From: Rubrivivax gelatinosus
GTDB lineage: Bacteria; Pseudomonadota; Gammaproteobacteria; Burkholderiales; Burkholderiaceae_C
Assembly (NCBI RefSeq): GCF_016583785.1
Contig: NZ_NRRU01000008.1
Coordinates: 1-64,000, forward strand
Length of the DNA: 64,000 bases
Direction: 5' to 3'
The notes below the pieces were generated by a model that saw nothing but the letters and a program-made list of their open reading frames with translations, ran no database searches and was not told the origin of the DNA. Positions 45,563 to 54,457 of the stretch are shown here, in pieces. The first letter of the stretch is position 1, and every line of letters begins with the position of its first letter. Position numbers and translations under genes: made by a program.

Positions 45563-47839
45563 TCAGCGCCGCTGCACCCGCCACCACCCCGGCAGCAGCG
45601 CCCGCACCTCGGCGCGGCCGAAACGGTCGTCGACCAGGTGCAGCACGCCGCGGTCCTCGGGGGTGCGGATCACGCGGCCGGCGGCCTGCACCACCTTCTG
45701 CAGCCCGGGCACGAGGTAGGTGTAGTCCCAGCCGGTGCCGAAACGGGCGTCCAGCCGGGTCTTCATCGCTTCCTGCACGGCGTCCACCGGCGGCAGCCCC
45801 AGCGTCGCGACGAAGGCGCCGACGAGGCGCGTGCCCGGCAGGTCTATGCCTTCGCCAAAGGCGCCGCCCAGCACCGCGAACGCGATCTGGCGCCCGTCTT
45901 CGGTGAACGAGGCGATGAAGTCCTGGCGCTCGGCTTCGCCCATGCGCCGCTGCTGGCAGCGCAGCGGCAGCTCGGGCGCGGCCGCCTGCAGCACCGCGGC
46001 GGCACGCTCCAGGTAGTCGAAGCTGCTGAAGAACGCCAGGTAGTTGCCCGGCCGCTCCCGGTACTGGCCGGCGATCAGCGCCGCCAGCGGCGCCAGCGAG
46101 GCCTGCCGGTCGGCCCAGCGCGTCGACAGCCGGCTGATGTTCACCTGCAGCTGCGCGGCGTCGAAGGGCGAATCGCAGTCCAGCCAGGCCGTGCCCTCGG
46201 GCAGGCCGAGCAGGTCGCGCTGGTACGGGGCCGGCGCCAGCGTCGCCGAGAACAGCACCGCCGTGTGCAGCGCCTGCAGCCGCGGCTTCAGAAAGGGCGC
46301 CGGCACGATGTTGCGCACGCAGGCCACCGCCTCGGGTTTGCCGCGCAGGCCCGGGCGGCGTGTCAGGTCGAACTGGCTGCTGGCCGCATCCAGCGCCTCG
46401 GCCAGTTCGGCAAAACGCAGCGCGTCGAAGTGCAGCTGCAGCGCGTCACCCGCCAGCGCCGCCGGCGCCTGCACCGCCAGCTCGGCCGCGGCCGAGACGT
46501 AGCCGCGCAGCGCGTCCAGCAGCTTGTCGGGTGCGGCGTCGGCCACCTCGAAGGGTGCGTCGCCGGCCTTGGCGAGCGCAGCCAGCGCCCGTGCGATGCG
46601 TTCGGCCGGGCGCTTCAGCGCCGCCGGCGCGCTGCGTTTGGCGGCGCGCACCGCGGCCACGTCCAGCGTCGCGCTGTACATCTCGCGCGCCCGCGGCACC
46701 AGGTTGTGCGCCTCGTCAACCAGCGCCACGGCGCGCCAGCCGTTCTCCTGCACCAGCGCGTGCAGCAGCGCGCCCGAGTCGAAGACGTAGTTGTAGTCGC
46801 CGACGACGACGTCGGCCCAGCGTGCCATCTCCTGCGCCAGGTAGTAGGGGCAGACGGCGTGCGCGGCCGCGACCGCGGGCAGCGCGGCGCCGTCGGGGAC
46901 TAGCGCGGCCAGCGCCGCTTCGCGCGCCGCCGGCAGCCGGTCGTAAAAGCCGCGCGCCAGCCGGCAGTCGTCGCCGTGGCAGGCGCGGCCGGGTTCGGCG
47001 CAGGCTTTGTCGCGCGCCACCAGCTGCAGCACACGCAGCGGCCGCGCGCCGCCGGCCTGCAGAGTCGCCAGCGCGTCCAGCGCCAGGCGCCGGCCGGGGG
47101 TCTTGGCGCTGACGAAGAAGACGCGGTCCAGGCGCTGCCCCGGCATGGCCTTGAGCACCGGGAACAGCGTCGCCATCGTCTTGCCGATGCCGGTGGGCGC
47201 CTGCGCCAGCAGCGGCCGGCCGGAGCGCGCGGCGTTGTAGACGGCGGTTGCCAGCTCACGCTGGCCGGCGCGGTAGCCCGGGTGCGGCCAGGCCAGCGCC
47301 GCCAGCGCTGTGTCGCGCGCCGCGCGATGCACCAGCTCGGCGTCGGCCCAGGCGGCAAAACGCCCGCACAAGGTCTCGAAGTGGGCCTGCAGCTCGGCCG
47401 CGTCCAGCGTCTCGTCGAAGGCGGTTTCGGTCTGGCGGTCGACGTCGAAGTACAGCACGCGCACCGTCACCCGCGGCAGCGCGTGCGCCGCGGCCAGCAG
47501 CCAGCCATAGATGCGCGCCTGGGCACGGTGCAGCGCGCGGTGGTGTTCGGGCACACGCTCGACCGGGCCGCGGTGGGTCTTCACCTCTTCGACCAGCGCA
47601 CGCGAGAGGTCGACGCCGTCGGCGCGGCCGCGCACGCGCAGGTGGCGCCAGGCCGCTTCCAGCGTCACCTCGGCCTGTTGCGCGGCGCCGCGGCGCGTGG
47701 CGACGATGCGGTGGCCGGCGATGCCTTCGGCCGCGCTCGGCGCCGGCGTGAAACGCAGGTCCAGGTCGCCGGTCTTGGCCGCGAACGCACACAGCGTGCG
47801 CACCGGCACGGTGTAGGCGGGGGCGGCGGGGGCGTCCAT
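45563..47839 (-). CDS. DinG/XPD-type Fe-S helicase with N-terminal PD-(D/E)XK nuclease domain
   Basis: 758 residues. The N-terminal 170 residues carry a Cas4/RecB-like nuclease pattern (GRADGVD, then VEEVKTHRG). The helicase part has Walker A APTGIGKT, DEAH in LVDEAHNLV, four Cys (in DKACAEPGRACHGDDC and AVCPYY) expected to hold a 4Fe-4S cluster, and the last motifs QAAGRVIRT. It should unwind and perhaps cut DNA during repair. ATG 47839 was chosen since upstream codons overlap the divergent gene. Its substrates are unknown. Confidence 0.88.
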   Translation of the reverse strand: MDAPAAPAYTVPVRTLCAFAAKTGDLDLRFTPAPSAAEGIAGHRIVATRRGAAQQAEVTLEAAWRHLRVRGRADGVDLSRALVEEVKTHRGPVERVPEHHRALHRAQARIYGWLLAAAHALPRVTVRVLYFDVDRQTETAFDETLDAAELQAHFETLCGRFAAWADAELVHRAARDTALAALAWPHPGYRAGQRELATAVYNAARSGRPLLAQAPTGIGKTMATLFPVLKAMPGQRLDRVFFVSAKTPGRRLALDALATLQAGGARPLRVLQLVARDKACAEPGRACHGDDCRLARGFYDRLPAAREAALAALVPDGAALPAVAAAHAVCPYYLAQEMARWADVVVGDYNYVFDSGALLHALVQENGWRAVALVDEAHNLVPRAREMYSATLDVAAVRAAKRSAPAALKRPAERIARALAALAKAGDAPFEVADAAPDKLLDALRGYVSAAAELAVQAPAALAGDALQLHFDALRFAELAEALDAASSQFDLTRRPGLRGKPEAVACVRNIVPAPFLKPRLQALHTAVLFSATLAPAPYQRDLLGLPEGTAWLDCDSPFDAAQLQVNISRLSTRWADRQASLAPLAALIAGQYRERPGNYLAFFSSFDYLERAAAVLQAAAPELPLRCQQRRMGEAERQDFIASFTEDGRQIAFAVLGGAFGEGIDLPGTRLVGAFVATLGLPPVDAVQEAMKTRLDARFGTGWDYTYLVPGLQKVVQAAGRVIRTPEDRGVLHLVDDRFGRAEVRALLPGWWRVQRR

Positions 47840-47966
47840 CTCGGCTGTATTTTCGTCCAGTGGGGCGGCGGCCGGGGCGTTGCTTCTTGCGCCGCTGCAA
47901 GGCCGCGCCACCTGACGCCGGATAAGGTGCACGCACCCGCCGCCCAGCGGCCCCGACGCCTTGCCG

Positions 47967-48737
47967 ATGACCGTCGACACCGACTCCGCCGCAGCCGACC
48001 TGCCCGCAGGCGACGACCTCGACTTCTACCGCGCGCTGCACCGCGCATTCGACAGCACGCTGGCCCAGGGCCGCGGCACGACCACCGGCATCGAGCGCCT
48101 GATGGCGCAGGCGCTGGACACCTTCGACGGCAACCTGCGCCTGCGCTGCGCCGACGAGCCGCCACCCGCCTGCCGCAAGGCCTGCGCCACCTGCTGCCAG
48201 CTGCGTGTCGTCGCCAGCACGCCCGAGGTGCTGCTGGCGGCGCATTTCCTCGCCCGCGTCGCGCCGCCGTTGGCCGACCGCGGCATCGACCTGGTCGGCG
48301 CGCTGCGTGCCGCCGAGGCGCGAACGCATCGCCGCAGCGAAGCCGAACGTGCCGCGGCGCCGGTGCGCTGCCCCTTCCTCGCCCAGGGCGTCTGCGTGAT
48401 CTACCCGGTGCGGCCGCTGGCCTGCCGCGGCCACGCGTCCAGCGACGCACGCGCCTGCGCCGAGGCCGCGGCCGGCCGCCGCGCCGAGGTTCCGGTGAGC
48501 AGTGACCACCGCCAGGTGCGCGCGCTGGTGCAGAACGCGCTGCAGTCGGCGCTGCGCGAAGCCGGCCTGGCCTGGGAGCTGTACGAGTTCAACGAGGCGT
48601 TGGTGACGGCGCTGGACCACCCCGGCCCGGCGGCCGCCTGGTGGGCCGGCGAGGACCCGCTGGCCGGTGCGCGCTGCGACGAGGTCGCACCGGCTGAGCA
48701 GCAGGCGGTGTTCGACCGCCTGCGGCCGCTGTACTGA
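47967..48737 (+). CDS. YkgJ-family Cys-cluster protein
   Basis: 256 residues. The family signature is seen as CRKACATCCQ, RCPFLAQGVCVIY and RPLACRGHAS, a set of Cys thought to hold zinc or an Fe-S cluster. Function is not settled in the family. The start ATG 47967 is two codons after a TTG that could also serve. It is divergent from the helicase-nuclease gene, 127 bp away. Confidence 0.82.
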   Translation: MTVDTDSAAADLPAGDDLDFYRALHRAFDSTLAQGRGTTTGIERLMAQALDTFDGNLRLRCADEPPPACRKACATCCQLRVVASTPEVLLAAHFLARVAPPLADRGIDLVGALRAAEARTHRRSEAERAAAPVRCPFLAQGVCVIYPVRPLACRGHASSDARACAEAAAGRRAEVPVSSDHRQVRALVQNALQSALREAGLAWELYEFNEALVTALDHPGPAAAWWAGEDPLAGARCDEVAPAEQQAVFDRLRPLY

Positions 48738-48844
48738 GCGGCGCGCCGGCGCGGCCGGCGGCGCGGCGATTGCCCGGGCGGCACAGGCCCCGCGCCGTCG
48801 CCGGGCACGCCACCCATGCCCGCGCCGCGGGCCGAAAGCCGCCG

Positions 48845-49174
48845 ATGAAACACGACACCGAACAAGCCTGCCTGGATGCCTGCACTGCCTGCGCCGAGGC
48901 CTGCGAACGCTGCGCCGCCGCCTGCCTGAAGGAGGACGACGTGACGATGCTGGCGCGCTGCATCGTGCTCGACCTGGACTGCGCGGCGATCTGCCGGCTG
49001 TCCGCGAGCTACATCGCCCACGGCAGCGAGTCCGCCGCCTCGGCCTGCGTGCTGTGCGAGGACGTCTGCCGCCGCTGCGCCGACGAGTGCGGGCGCCACG
49101 AACACGCCCACTGCCGGCGCTGCGCCAAGGCCTGCCTCGCCTGCGCCGAAGCCTGCGCCGCGATGTCGGCCTGA
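48845..49174 (+). CDS. Csp-like four-helix copper-storage protein (DUF326)
   Basis: 109 residues with 19 Cys, mostly in CxxxC and CxxC spacing along helices (ACLDACTACAEACERCAAAC; CVLCEDVCRRCADEC; CRRCAKACLACAEAC). This is the pattern of Csp proteins, whose four-helix bundle is filled with Cu(I) bound by Cys. No signal peptide is present, so it would be a cytosolic Csp3-type store. ATG 48845 begins just before the first Cys helix. No copper pump or regulator lies beside it. Confidence 0.85.
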   Translation: MKHDTEQACLDACTACAEACERCAAACLKEDDVTMLARCIVLDLDCAAICRLSASYIAHGSESAASACVLCEDVCRRCADECGRHEHAHCRRCAKACLACAEACAAMSA

Positions 49175-49181
49175 GGACGGA

Positions 49182-50204
49182 TCAGCCGAACTCGGCCGCC
49201 AGCGCCACCAGCGCCGGTGGCGGCGGGCCGTGGCTGACGATGCGCAGGTCCAGCCCGGCGGCAGCCGGCGAGGCGAAGGCGCGGCGCATCGCGGCGTCGA
49301 TCCAGGCGTCGCGGTTGCCGAAGGCGCCGCCGCCCAGGCGCGTCAGCAGCACGAGCGGCGGTTTGCCGGCCGCCGCGGCCAGCCGTGCCTCCCACAGCGT
49401 GGCCTCGTAGGCGGCTTCGAGCACCAGCGTCGCGAAGCCTGCCCAGGGCGCGCCGTGATGGCGCGAATACGCCACCGGCAGCGCCGAGCAGAAGGCCTGC
49501 GACACGCGCGGCCCCGGTGCGTCGGCGACGTCGGTGACCTCGAGGTCGCGGTGCACGCCGATCGCCAGCTGCGCGCGCAGCGCGTCGCGGCCGGTTTCGT
49601 CCAGTGCCGCCAGGTGCGCGTCGACCGCCTCCAGCCCGGCGCGCGAGGGCAGCGCGTAGCCGTTGCGCATCGTCCAGAGCGCCGCGCGCGGCAGCCCGGT
49701 CGCCGCGGCCAGCGCGTCGCCCAGGCCGGCGAGCGCGTCGATCTGGCGCTCTGCCGTCTGCCCCGGGCCGCCGGCCACCGGCACGAAGTAGTTGCGCACG
49801 ATGGTCGCGGCGCCGCAGGCCACGGCGCAGGCGGGGCCCTGGGTGTGGTCGCCTTCGTAGCGGCCGACGCCGTCTTCGGGCCCGACTTCGGGGCCGACCA
49901 TCTCCAGCAGGTTGAACTGCGAAGCCACCTGGAACAGCGCGCCGGCGTGCGCCGGGTCGCGGTGCAGCGCCCGCACGTCGCCCTGCACGACGCGGCAGGC
50001 CGGCGCGCCGACGTCGGGCAGCGCGGCGGCGCGCTGGCGCAGTTCGCCCAGCGTGATCAGTTCCAGCTCGCCGACGGCCCAGCGCCGGCCGTTGGCGCGT
50101 GAATGCAGATGGCCGTCGTGCCAGGCGAGGTCGCGGCGCACCTGCGTGGGCGAGGTCTCGGCGACGCCGGTCAGGCGTTCGAACCAGGTGGCGCGGGGTG
50201 TCAT
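49182..50204 (-). CDS. Uncharacterised protein with macro-domain-like motifs
   Basis: 340 residues. Segments recall macro (ADP-ribose-binding) domains: VVQGDVRAL followed by VASQFNLL, then GDHTQGPACAVACG, and late VLLTRLGGGAFGN, like the loop motifs GD(I/V), V-A/N-x-x-N and G-G-x-F-G. I cannot confirm the fold by eye. It ends eight bases from the convergent Csp gene and begins 20 bases after the sirtuin gene, clearly in one operon. If the call is right, the pair would handle ADP-ribose or acetyl-ADP-ribose. Confidence 0.6.
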   Translation of the reverse strand: MTPRATWFERLTGVAETSPTQVRRDLAWHDGHLHSRANGRRWAVGELELITLGELRQRAAALPDVGAPACRVVQGDVRALHRDPAHAGALFQVASQFNLLEMVGPEVGPEDGVGRYEGDHTQGPACAVACGAATIVRNYFVPVAGGPGQTAERQIDALAGLGDALAAATGLPRAALWTMRNGYALPSRAGLEAVDAHLAALDETGRDALRAQLAIGVHRDLEVTDVADAPGPRVSQAFCSALPVAYSRHHGAPWAGFATLVLEAAYEATLWEARLAAAAGKPPLVLLTRLGGGAFGNRDAWIDAAMRRAFASPAAAGLDLRIVSHGPPPPALVALAAEFG

Positions 50205-50224
50205 CGTCGTGGCGGGGCCGGGTT

Positions 50225-51058
50225 TCAGCCGGCGGCGAGCGCCGCGTCCAGCGCCAGCAGGCCGTCGAGCGCACCCGCCGCCAGGCCGACGTGCAGCGCG
50301 CCGGGCACGCGGCTCTCGCGCGGGTTCAGCCGGATCAGGCAGCCGTCGTGTTCGTGCAGCACCTGGTGCGTGAAATGCCGCACCGAGGGCACGGCGGTGC
50401 CGGCGCCGATCTCGACGACGACCGGCCGGCGCACGCCGCGCAGCCAGCCGGCGAGTGCGTCGAGCTGGGCGGCGCTGCGCCCGGGCAGCCAGGCGCCGTC
50501 GCCGAACATCAGGATGTTGGGCCGCGCCCCGGCGCCGCAGCGCGGGCAGCGCGGCAGCGGCGCACGCCAGCGGCAGGCGGCGGCGTCGATCTCGACCACC
50601 AGTTCGTCCGCCGGCCAGAGCGTGTCGCTGCAGGGGCGCGTGCATTGCAGCCAGTGGATCGAGCCGTGGCATTCGGCGATGCGCCCGGCCGCCAGGCCGG
50701 CGCGCTGGAACTGGCCGTCGACGTTGCTGGTGAAGACGAAGCCGCCGGCCGGCGCGCGTTCAGTCCAGCGCCGCAGGATGTCGAAACCGGCGTGCGGCAC
50801 GGTGCGCCGGTACAGGTCCAGCCGGTGGCCGTAGAAGCCCCAGGCGAGCTCGGGGTCCGTGGCGAAGCTGTCGGGGCACGCGATCTCGGCAAAACGCAGC
50901 CCGGCGGCGGCGAGCGCCGGGTAGGCGTTCCAGAAGCCGGTGTCGCCGCGGAAGTCGGGCAGGCCCGAGTCGACGCCGATGCCGGCACCGGCGGCGACGA
51001 CGACGGCGTCGGCCTGATCCAGGATTTCGGCTGCGTGGGCGAGACTGCGGGGGTCCAT
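50225..51058 (-). CDS. Sirtuin (Sir2-family NAD-dependent deacylase)
   Basis: 277 residues. NAD-binding GAGIGVDSGLPDFRG, catalytic-loop TSNVDGQF and the active His in ECHGSIHW are clear; four zinc Cys are in CTRPC and CPRC. Sirtuins remove acyl groups from lysine and release acyl-ADP-ribose, or in some bacterial lineages transfer ADP-ribose. The start ATG 51058 opens just before the Rossmann strand. It is the first gene of a two-gene operon with the macro-like protein. Confidence 0.88.
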   Translation of the reverse strand: MDPRSLAHAAEILDQADAVVVAAGAGIGVDSGLPDFRGDTGFWNAYPALAAAGLRFAEIACPDSFATDPELAWGFYGHRLDLYRRTVPHAGFDILRRWTERAPAGGFVFTSNVDGQFQRAGLAAGRIAECHGSIHWLQCTRPCSDTLWPADELVVEIDAAACRWRAPLPRCPRCGAGARPNILMFGDGAWLPGRSAAQLDALAGWLRGVRRPVVVEIGAGTAVPSVRHFTHQVLHEHDGCLIRLNPRESRVPGALHVGLAAGALDGLLALDAALAAG

Positions 51059-51112
51059 CGGCTTGGCAAGTGGTGGGCGCCGCGCAGAATAGCCGGCCTC
51101 CACCCAGCCGAC

Positions 51113-51655
51113 ATGCAACCCGTACTCGACACCCCCCGCCTGCTGCTGCGCCCCTTCGTGCCGGCCGATGCTCCCGATGTCCAGCGCCTGGCCGGCGACG
51201 CCCGCGTTGCCGAGACGACGCTGGCGATCCCGCACCCCTACCCCGACGGCGCCGCCGGAGCCTGGATCGCCAGCCATGCCGCCGGCTGGGCCGACGGCAG
51301 CGAGATCAGCTGGGCCATCGTGCGCCGCGAAGACGGCGCACTGCTGGGCGCGGCGGCGCTGATGGGCATCAACGCACGCCACGCCAGTGCCGAGCTCGGC
51401 TACTGGGTCGGCCACGAACACTGGGGCCTGGGTTATGCGAGCGAGGCGGCACGCGCGCTGGCGGCCTTCGCCGACGGCCAACTGGGCCTGAGCCGCGTCG
51501 TCGGCCGCTGCTTGGCGCGCAACCCGGCCTCGGCGCGTGTGCTGGAGAAAGCCGGGCTGCGCGCCGAAGGCCGGCTCGTGCGCCACCTCTATGTCGGCGG
51601 CGTGTTCGAGGACGTGCTGCTCTTCGGCTGGGTGCGGCCTTCGCGCCTGGGCTGA
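51113..51655 (+). CDS. GNAT acetyltransferase (RimJ/RimL type)
   Basis: 180 residues: LDTPRLLLRPFVPADAPDV at the start, the acetyl-CoA loop GYWVGHEHWGLGYASEAARA, then NPASARVLEKAGLRAEG. This is a RimJ/RimL-type N-acetyltransferase of unknown target. ATG 51113; the 54 bp to the divergent sirtuin gene must hold both promoters. Confidence 0.88.
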   Translation: MQPVLDTPRLLLRPFVPADAPDVQRLAGDARVAETTLAIPHPYPDGAAGAWIASHAAGWADGSEISWAIVRREDGALLGAAALMGINARHASAELGYWVGHEHWGLGYASEAARALAAFADGQLGLSRVVGRCLARNPASARVLEKAGLRAEGRLVRHLYVGGVFEDVLLFGWVRPSRLG

Positions 51656-51728
51656 AACCGGTGTCCGGGCTCAAGCCCGCTGCGGCAGCGACGCCTTAGC
51701 CTCGGCGCATCACCGCGCCGACGTCCCG

Positions 51729-52886
51729 ATGACCGAGATCCCCGACCCCCACCACGGCATCCTGCCCTTCTACGGCCAGCCCGAACGGGTGCTGCAACGC
51801 GCGCGCGGCTGCCGCCTCGTCGACGACCAGGGGCGGCGCTACCTGGACTTCGAGTCCGGCGTCTGGGCCGCCAACCTGGGCCATGCGCACCCGGCGGTGA
51901 ACCGCGCGCTGCGCCGCAGCCTGGGCACGGTGCTGCACCAGGGCTACGCCTTCCGCAGCGCCGAAGCCGAGGCGCTGGCCGCCAACCTGGCGCGGCTGCA
52001 CGCCATGCCGGGCGGGCGCAGCGTCTTCCTGTCCTCGGGCTCGGAGGCGGTCAACCTCGGGGTGCAGGTGGCGATGCACCTGAGCGGGCGCCAGCGCCTC
52101 GCCCGCATCGACAGCAGCTACCTCGCGGCCTTCGGCTACGGCCGGCTGGCGGCCGACAACGGCCACCGCGTCGACATCCGCTGCGACGACCTGGCGGCGG
52201 TCGACGCGGTCGACTGGAGCACGGTCGCGGCGCTGGTGCTGGAGCTGGGCGGCGCGTCGATCGAGACCGTGCGTTTCCCGCGCGCCGACTTCGTGCAGCA
52301 CCTGGTCGAAGCCGCGCGCCGCGGCGGCGCCTACGTCGTCGCCAACGAGGTGACCACCGGCTTCGGCCGCAGCGGGTGCTGGTTCGCCTACCAGCACGAA
52401 GGCCTGGCGCCGCAGCTGGTGGCCTGCGGCAAGGCGCTGGGCAACGGCTATCCGGTGAGCGCGCTGACGGTGGATGCCGGCGTCGCCGCCGCGCTGGATG
52501 CTCAGCCGCTGCGTTATGCCCAGTCGCACCAGAACGACCCCGCCGGCTGCGCCGCGGCGAACGCGGTGATCGCGGCCTTCGAGGCCGAGGGTGTGGTCGA
52601 ACGTGCCGCCGCCACCGGCGAGTACTTCCTCGCGCGGCTGCAGGCGCTGCAGGCGCGCCATGCGCAGCAGGTGGTTCAGGTGCGCGGCCGCGGGCTGATG
52701 CTGGCGCTGCAGCTTGCCGACGAGGCGCTGGCGCGCCAGCTCGCGGCCGGGCTGTTCGACGCCGGTTTCGTCGTCGGCCAGCGTGCTGCCAGCCTGCGTT
52801 TCATGCCGCCGCTGGTCGTGACGCGGGTGATGGTCGACGCGCTGCTGCGGGCGATCGGGCGGCTGCTCGTTCAGCGCCCGGCCTGA
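51729..52886 (+). CDS. Class III PLP aminotransferase
   Basis: 385 residues, fold type I. The PLP Lys is in ACGKALGNGYPVSA; the cofactor Asp of the ...DE.. motif is replaced here by NEVTTGFGRSG (Asn for Asp), which is unusual and could alter chemistry. The opening HHGILPFYGQP and LDFESGVWAANLGHAHP are ordinary. Related enzymes act on acetylornithine, GABA or diamines. The end overlaps the convergent AraC gene by 16 bp. Confidence 0.85.
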   Translation: MTEIPDPHHGILPFYGQPERVLQRARGCRLVDDQGRRYLDFESGVWAANLGHAHPAVNRALRRSLGTVLHQGYAFRSAEAEALAANLARLHAMPGGRSVFLSSGSEAVNLGVQVAMHLSGRQRLARIDSSYLAAFGYGRLAADNGHRVDIRCDDLAAVDAVDWSTVAALVLELGGASIETVRFPRADFVQHLVEAARRGGAYVVANEVTTGFGRSGCWFAYQHEGLAPQLVACGKALGNGYPVSALTVDAGVAAALDAQPLRYAQSHQNDPAGCAAANAVIAAFEAEGVVERAAATGEYFLARLQALQARHAQQVVQVRGRGLMLALQLADEALARQLAAGLFDAGFVVGQRAASLRFMPPLVVTRVMVDALLRAIGRLLVQRPA

Positions 52887-53650
52887 AGCCAGTCGCCCGG
52901 CGTGTAGCCGAAGGCGCGGCGGAACCAGCGTGTGAAATGCGCCTGGTCGGCAAAACCGCAGGCCGCGGCGACCTCGGCCAGGCTCTCGCCCGCGTCCAGG
53001 CGTTGCCGCGCCTGGTGCAGCCGCGCCTGGCGCAGGTAGTCCGACGGCGACGTGCCGGTCCAGCGCACGAGCACCTGGTGCAGCCGGCGGCGGCCGATGC
53101 CGCAGCGCTGCGCGAGCGCGGCGACGCGGGTCTCGCCGGCCGTCACCGCGGCGCGCAGGCCGGCGAGCACCTGGTGTTCGGCCGCCGTCGGCCCCGGGCC
53201 GGTTTCGGCCGCGGCCAGCCCGGCGCCGAGTTCGGCGACGGCGGCGTGCAGCCAGGCCTGCACGGCGTCGAGCGTGTCCAGCGCCGCGGCTCGTGCCGCC
53301 AGCTCCGGGGCCGGCACGAGCCCGCTGGCCGCAGGCGGCACCAGCCCGGCGCGGCGCAGCCAGCGCCCGGGCACGTAGAACATCACCACCAGCACCGGCG
53401 CGCCGGTGGCTTCGAGCACGCCGGTGTGCACCGTGCCCGGCGCGATCGCGATCAGGTCGCCGGCACGGGGCTGCCAGCGCTGCCCGCCGACGCTGCAGCG
53501 GCAGCGGCCCTGCACGACGGCGCCGAAGGACCAGTCCTCGTGCCAGTGCGGCACCCATTCCTGCCCGGCCTGGGTGTGGCGCACCTGTTCCAGGTCGACG
53601 AGCTGCAGCCGGCGCACCGTCGAGCGTGCCGGCGGCGCGTGTTCAGGCAT
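52871..53650 (-). CDS. AraC-family transcriptional regulator
   Basis: 259 residues: N-terminal cupin (HWHEDWSFGAVVQGR, PRAGDLIAIAPGTVHTG) and a C-terminal pair of helix-turn-helix motifs (RVAALAQRCGIGRRRLHQVL; LAEVAAACGFADQAHFTRWF). It probably responds to a small molecule. It starts eight bases inside the end of the decarboxylase-like gene, so both share a transcript, and it may control that gene. Confidence 0.9.
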   Translation of the reverse strand: MPEHAPPARSTVRRLQLVDLEQVRHTQAGQEWVPHWHEDWSFGAVVQGRCRCSVGGQRWQPRAGDLIAIAPGTVHTGVLEATGAPVLVVMFYVPGRWLRRAGLVPPAASGLVPAPELAARAAALDTLDAVQAWLHAAVAELGAGLAAAETGPGPTAAEHQVLAGLRAAVTAGETRVAALAQRCGIGRRRLHQVLVRWTGTSPSDYLRQARLHQARQRLDAGESLAEVAAACGFADQAHFTRWFRRAFGYTPGDWLQAGR

Positions 53651-54425
53651 CGAGCGCTCCGGCGACGCTGATGCCGATCCAGCCGGCGCTGGCCTCGACG
53701 GCCCGCACCGCGCCCAGCGCGTCCAGTTCCTCGTGCGGATGCGCCAGCAGCTGCAGCGAGGCCTCGGCCGCGTGCCAGCCGGAGCCGATGCGGTCGCGTA
53801 TGTCGGGGCGCAGCAGGCGCGGCTCGGGCATCACGCCGGGCTGGCGCAGGTCGGGCCAGCCGACCGCGCCCAGAGTCGGCAAGGCCAGGAAACCGAGCGG
53901 CCGGCCGGGTGCGCCGGTGAGCGTCGCGCGGGCTTCGAGCAGGCGGCGTTCGCGCACCGCCAGCGTCGCCCCCAGGCGCGTGCCGGCGGCCAGCGGCGCG
54001 GCGGCCGGGTGCGCCAGCGGCAGGCTGCGCGTCAGCCAGGTGCTGCCGGCCTTCTTCGGCCAGCCCTGCAGCAGCCCGCGTAGCAGCGAGATGTCCTGGT
54101 CGACCCAGATCGCCGGGCAGTAGTTGCAGCGGCTGCCGTCGGGGCGTTCGAGTTCGAGCACGACGATGGTTTCGCGGTACTGGGCCAGCACCGGGTCCAG
54201 CAGTTCGTGGCCGTCGGTGCAGGCCTGCCAGTCGGCGAAATGCACGCAGCCGCGGCCGAGCGCACGCCCGGCGGCCGGCGGCACCAGCGCCGCGGCGCCC
54301 GCGGCCTCGTGTTCGAAGGCGACGTTGAGCAGCCAGCCGGCGTAGTGCCAGGGCGGCGGCGGCACCAGCGCGGCGCGGCCGGCTGCTGTGAAGGGGGCGG
54401 TAAAGGCGTGCGACCAGGTGTTCAT
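53643..54425 (-). CDS. Acetoacetate decarboxylase-family protein
   Basis: 260 residues. The Schiff-base Lys region reads LQGWPKKAGS, and IWVDQDISLLRG is shared by many family members. True acetoacetate decarboxylase makes acetone; relatives such as the Cyclase/dehydratase branch do other aldol chemistry, so the substrate is not settled. It lies between the nucleosidase and the AraC gene on the minus strand. Confidence 0.75.
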   Translation of the reverse strand: MNTWSHAFTAPFTAAGRAALVPPPPWHYAGWLLNVAFEHEAAGAAALVPPAAGRALGRGCVHFADWQACTDGHELLDPVLAQYRETIVVLELERPDGSRCNYCPAIWVDQDISLLRGLLQGWPKKAGSTWLTRSLPLAHPAAAPLAAGTRLGATLAVRERRLLEARATLTGAPGRPLGFLALPTLGAVGWPDLRQPGVMPEPRLLRPDIRDRIGSGWHAAEASLQLLAHPHEELDALGAVRAVEASAGWIGISVAGALDA

Positions 54426-54457
54426 CGCGCCACTGTGCGCCGGCCCCGCGGCCGCGG

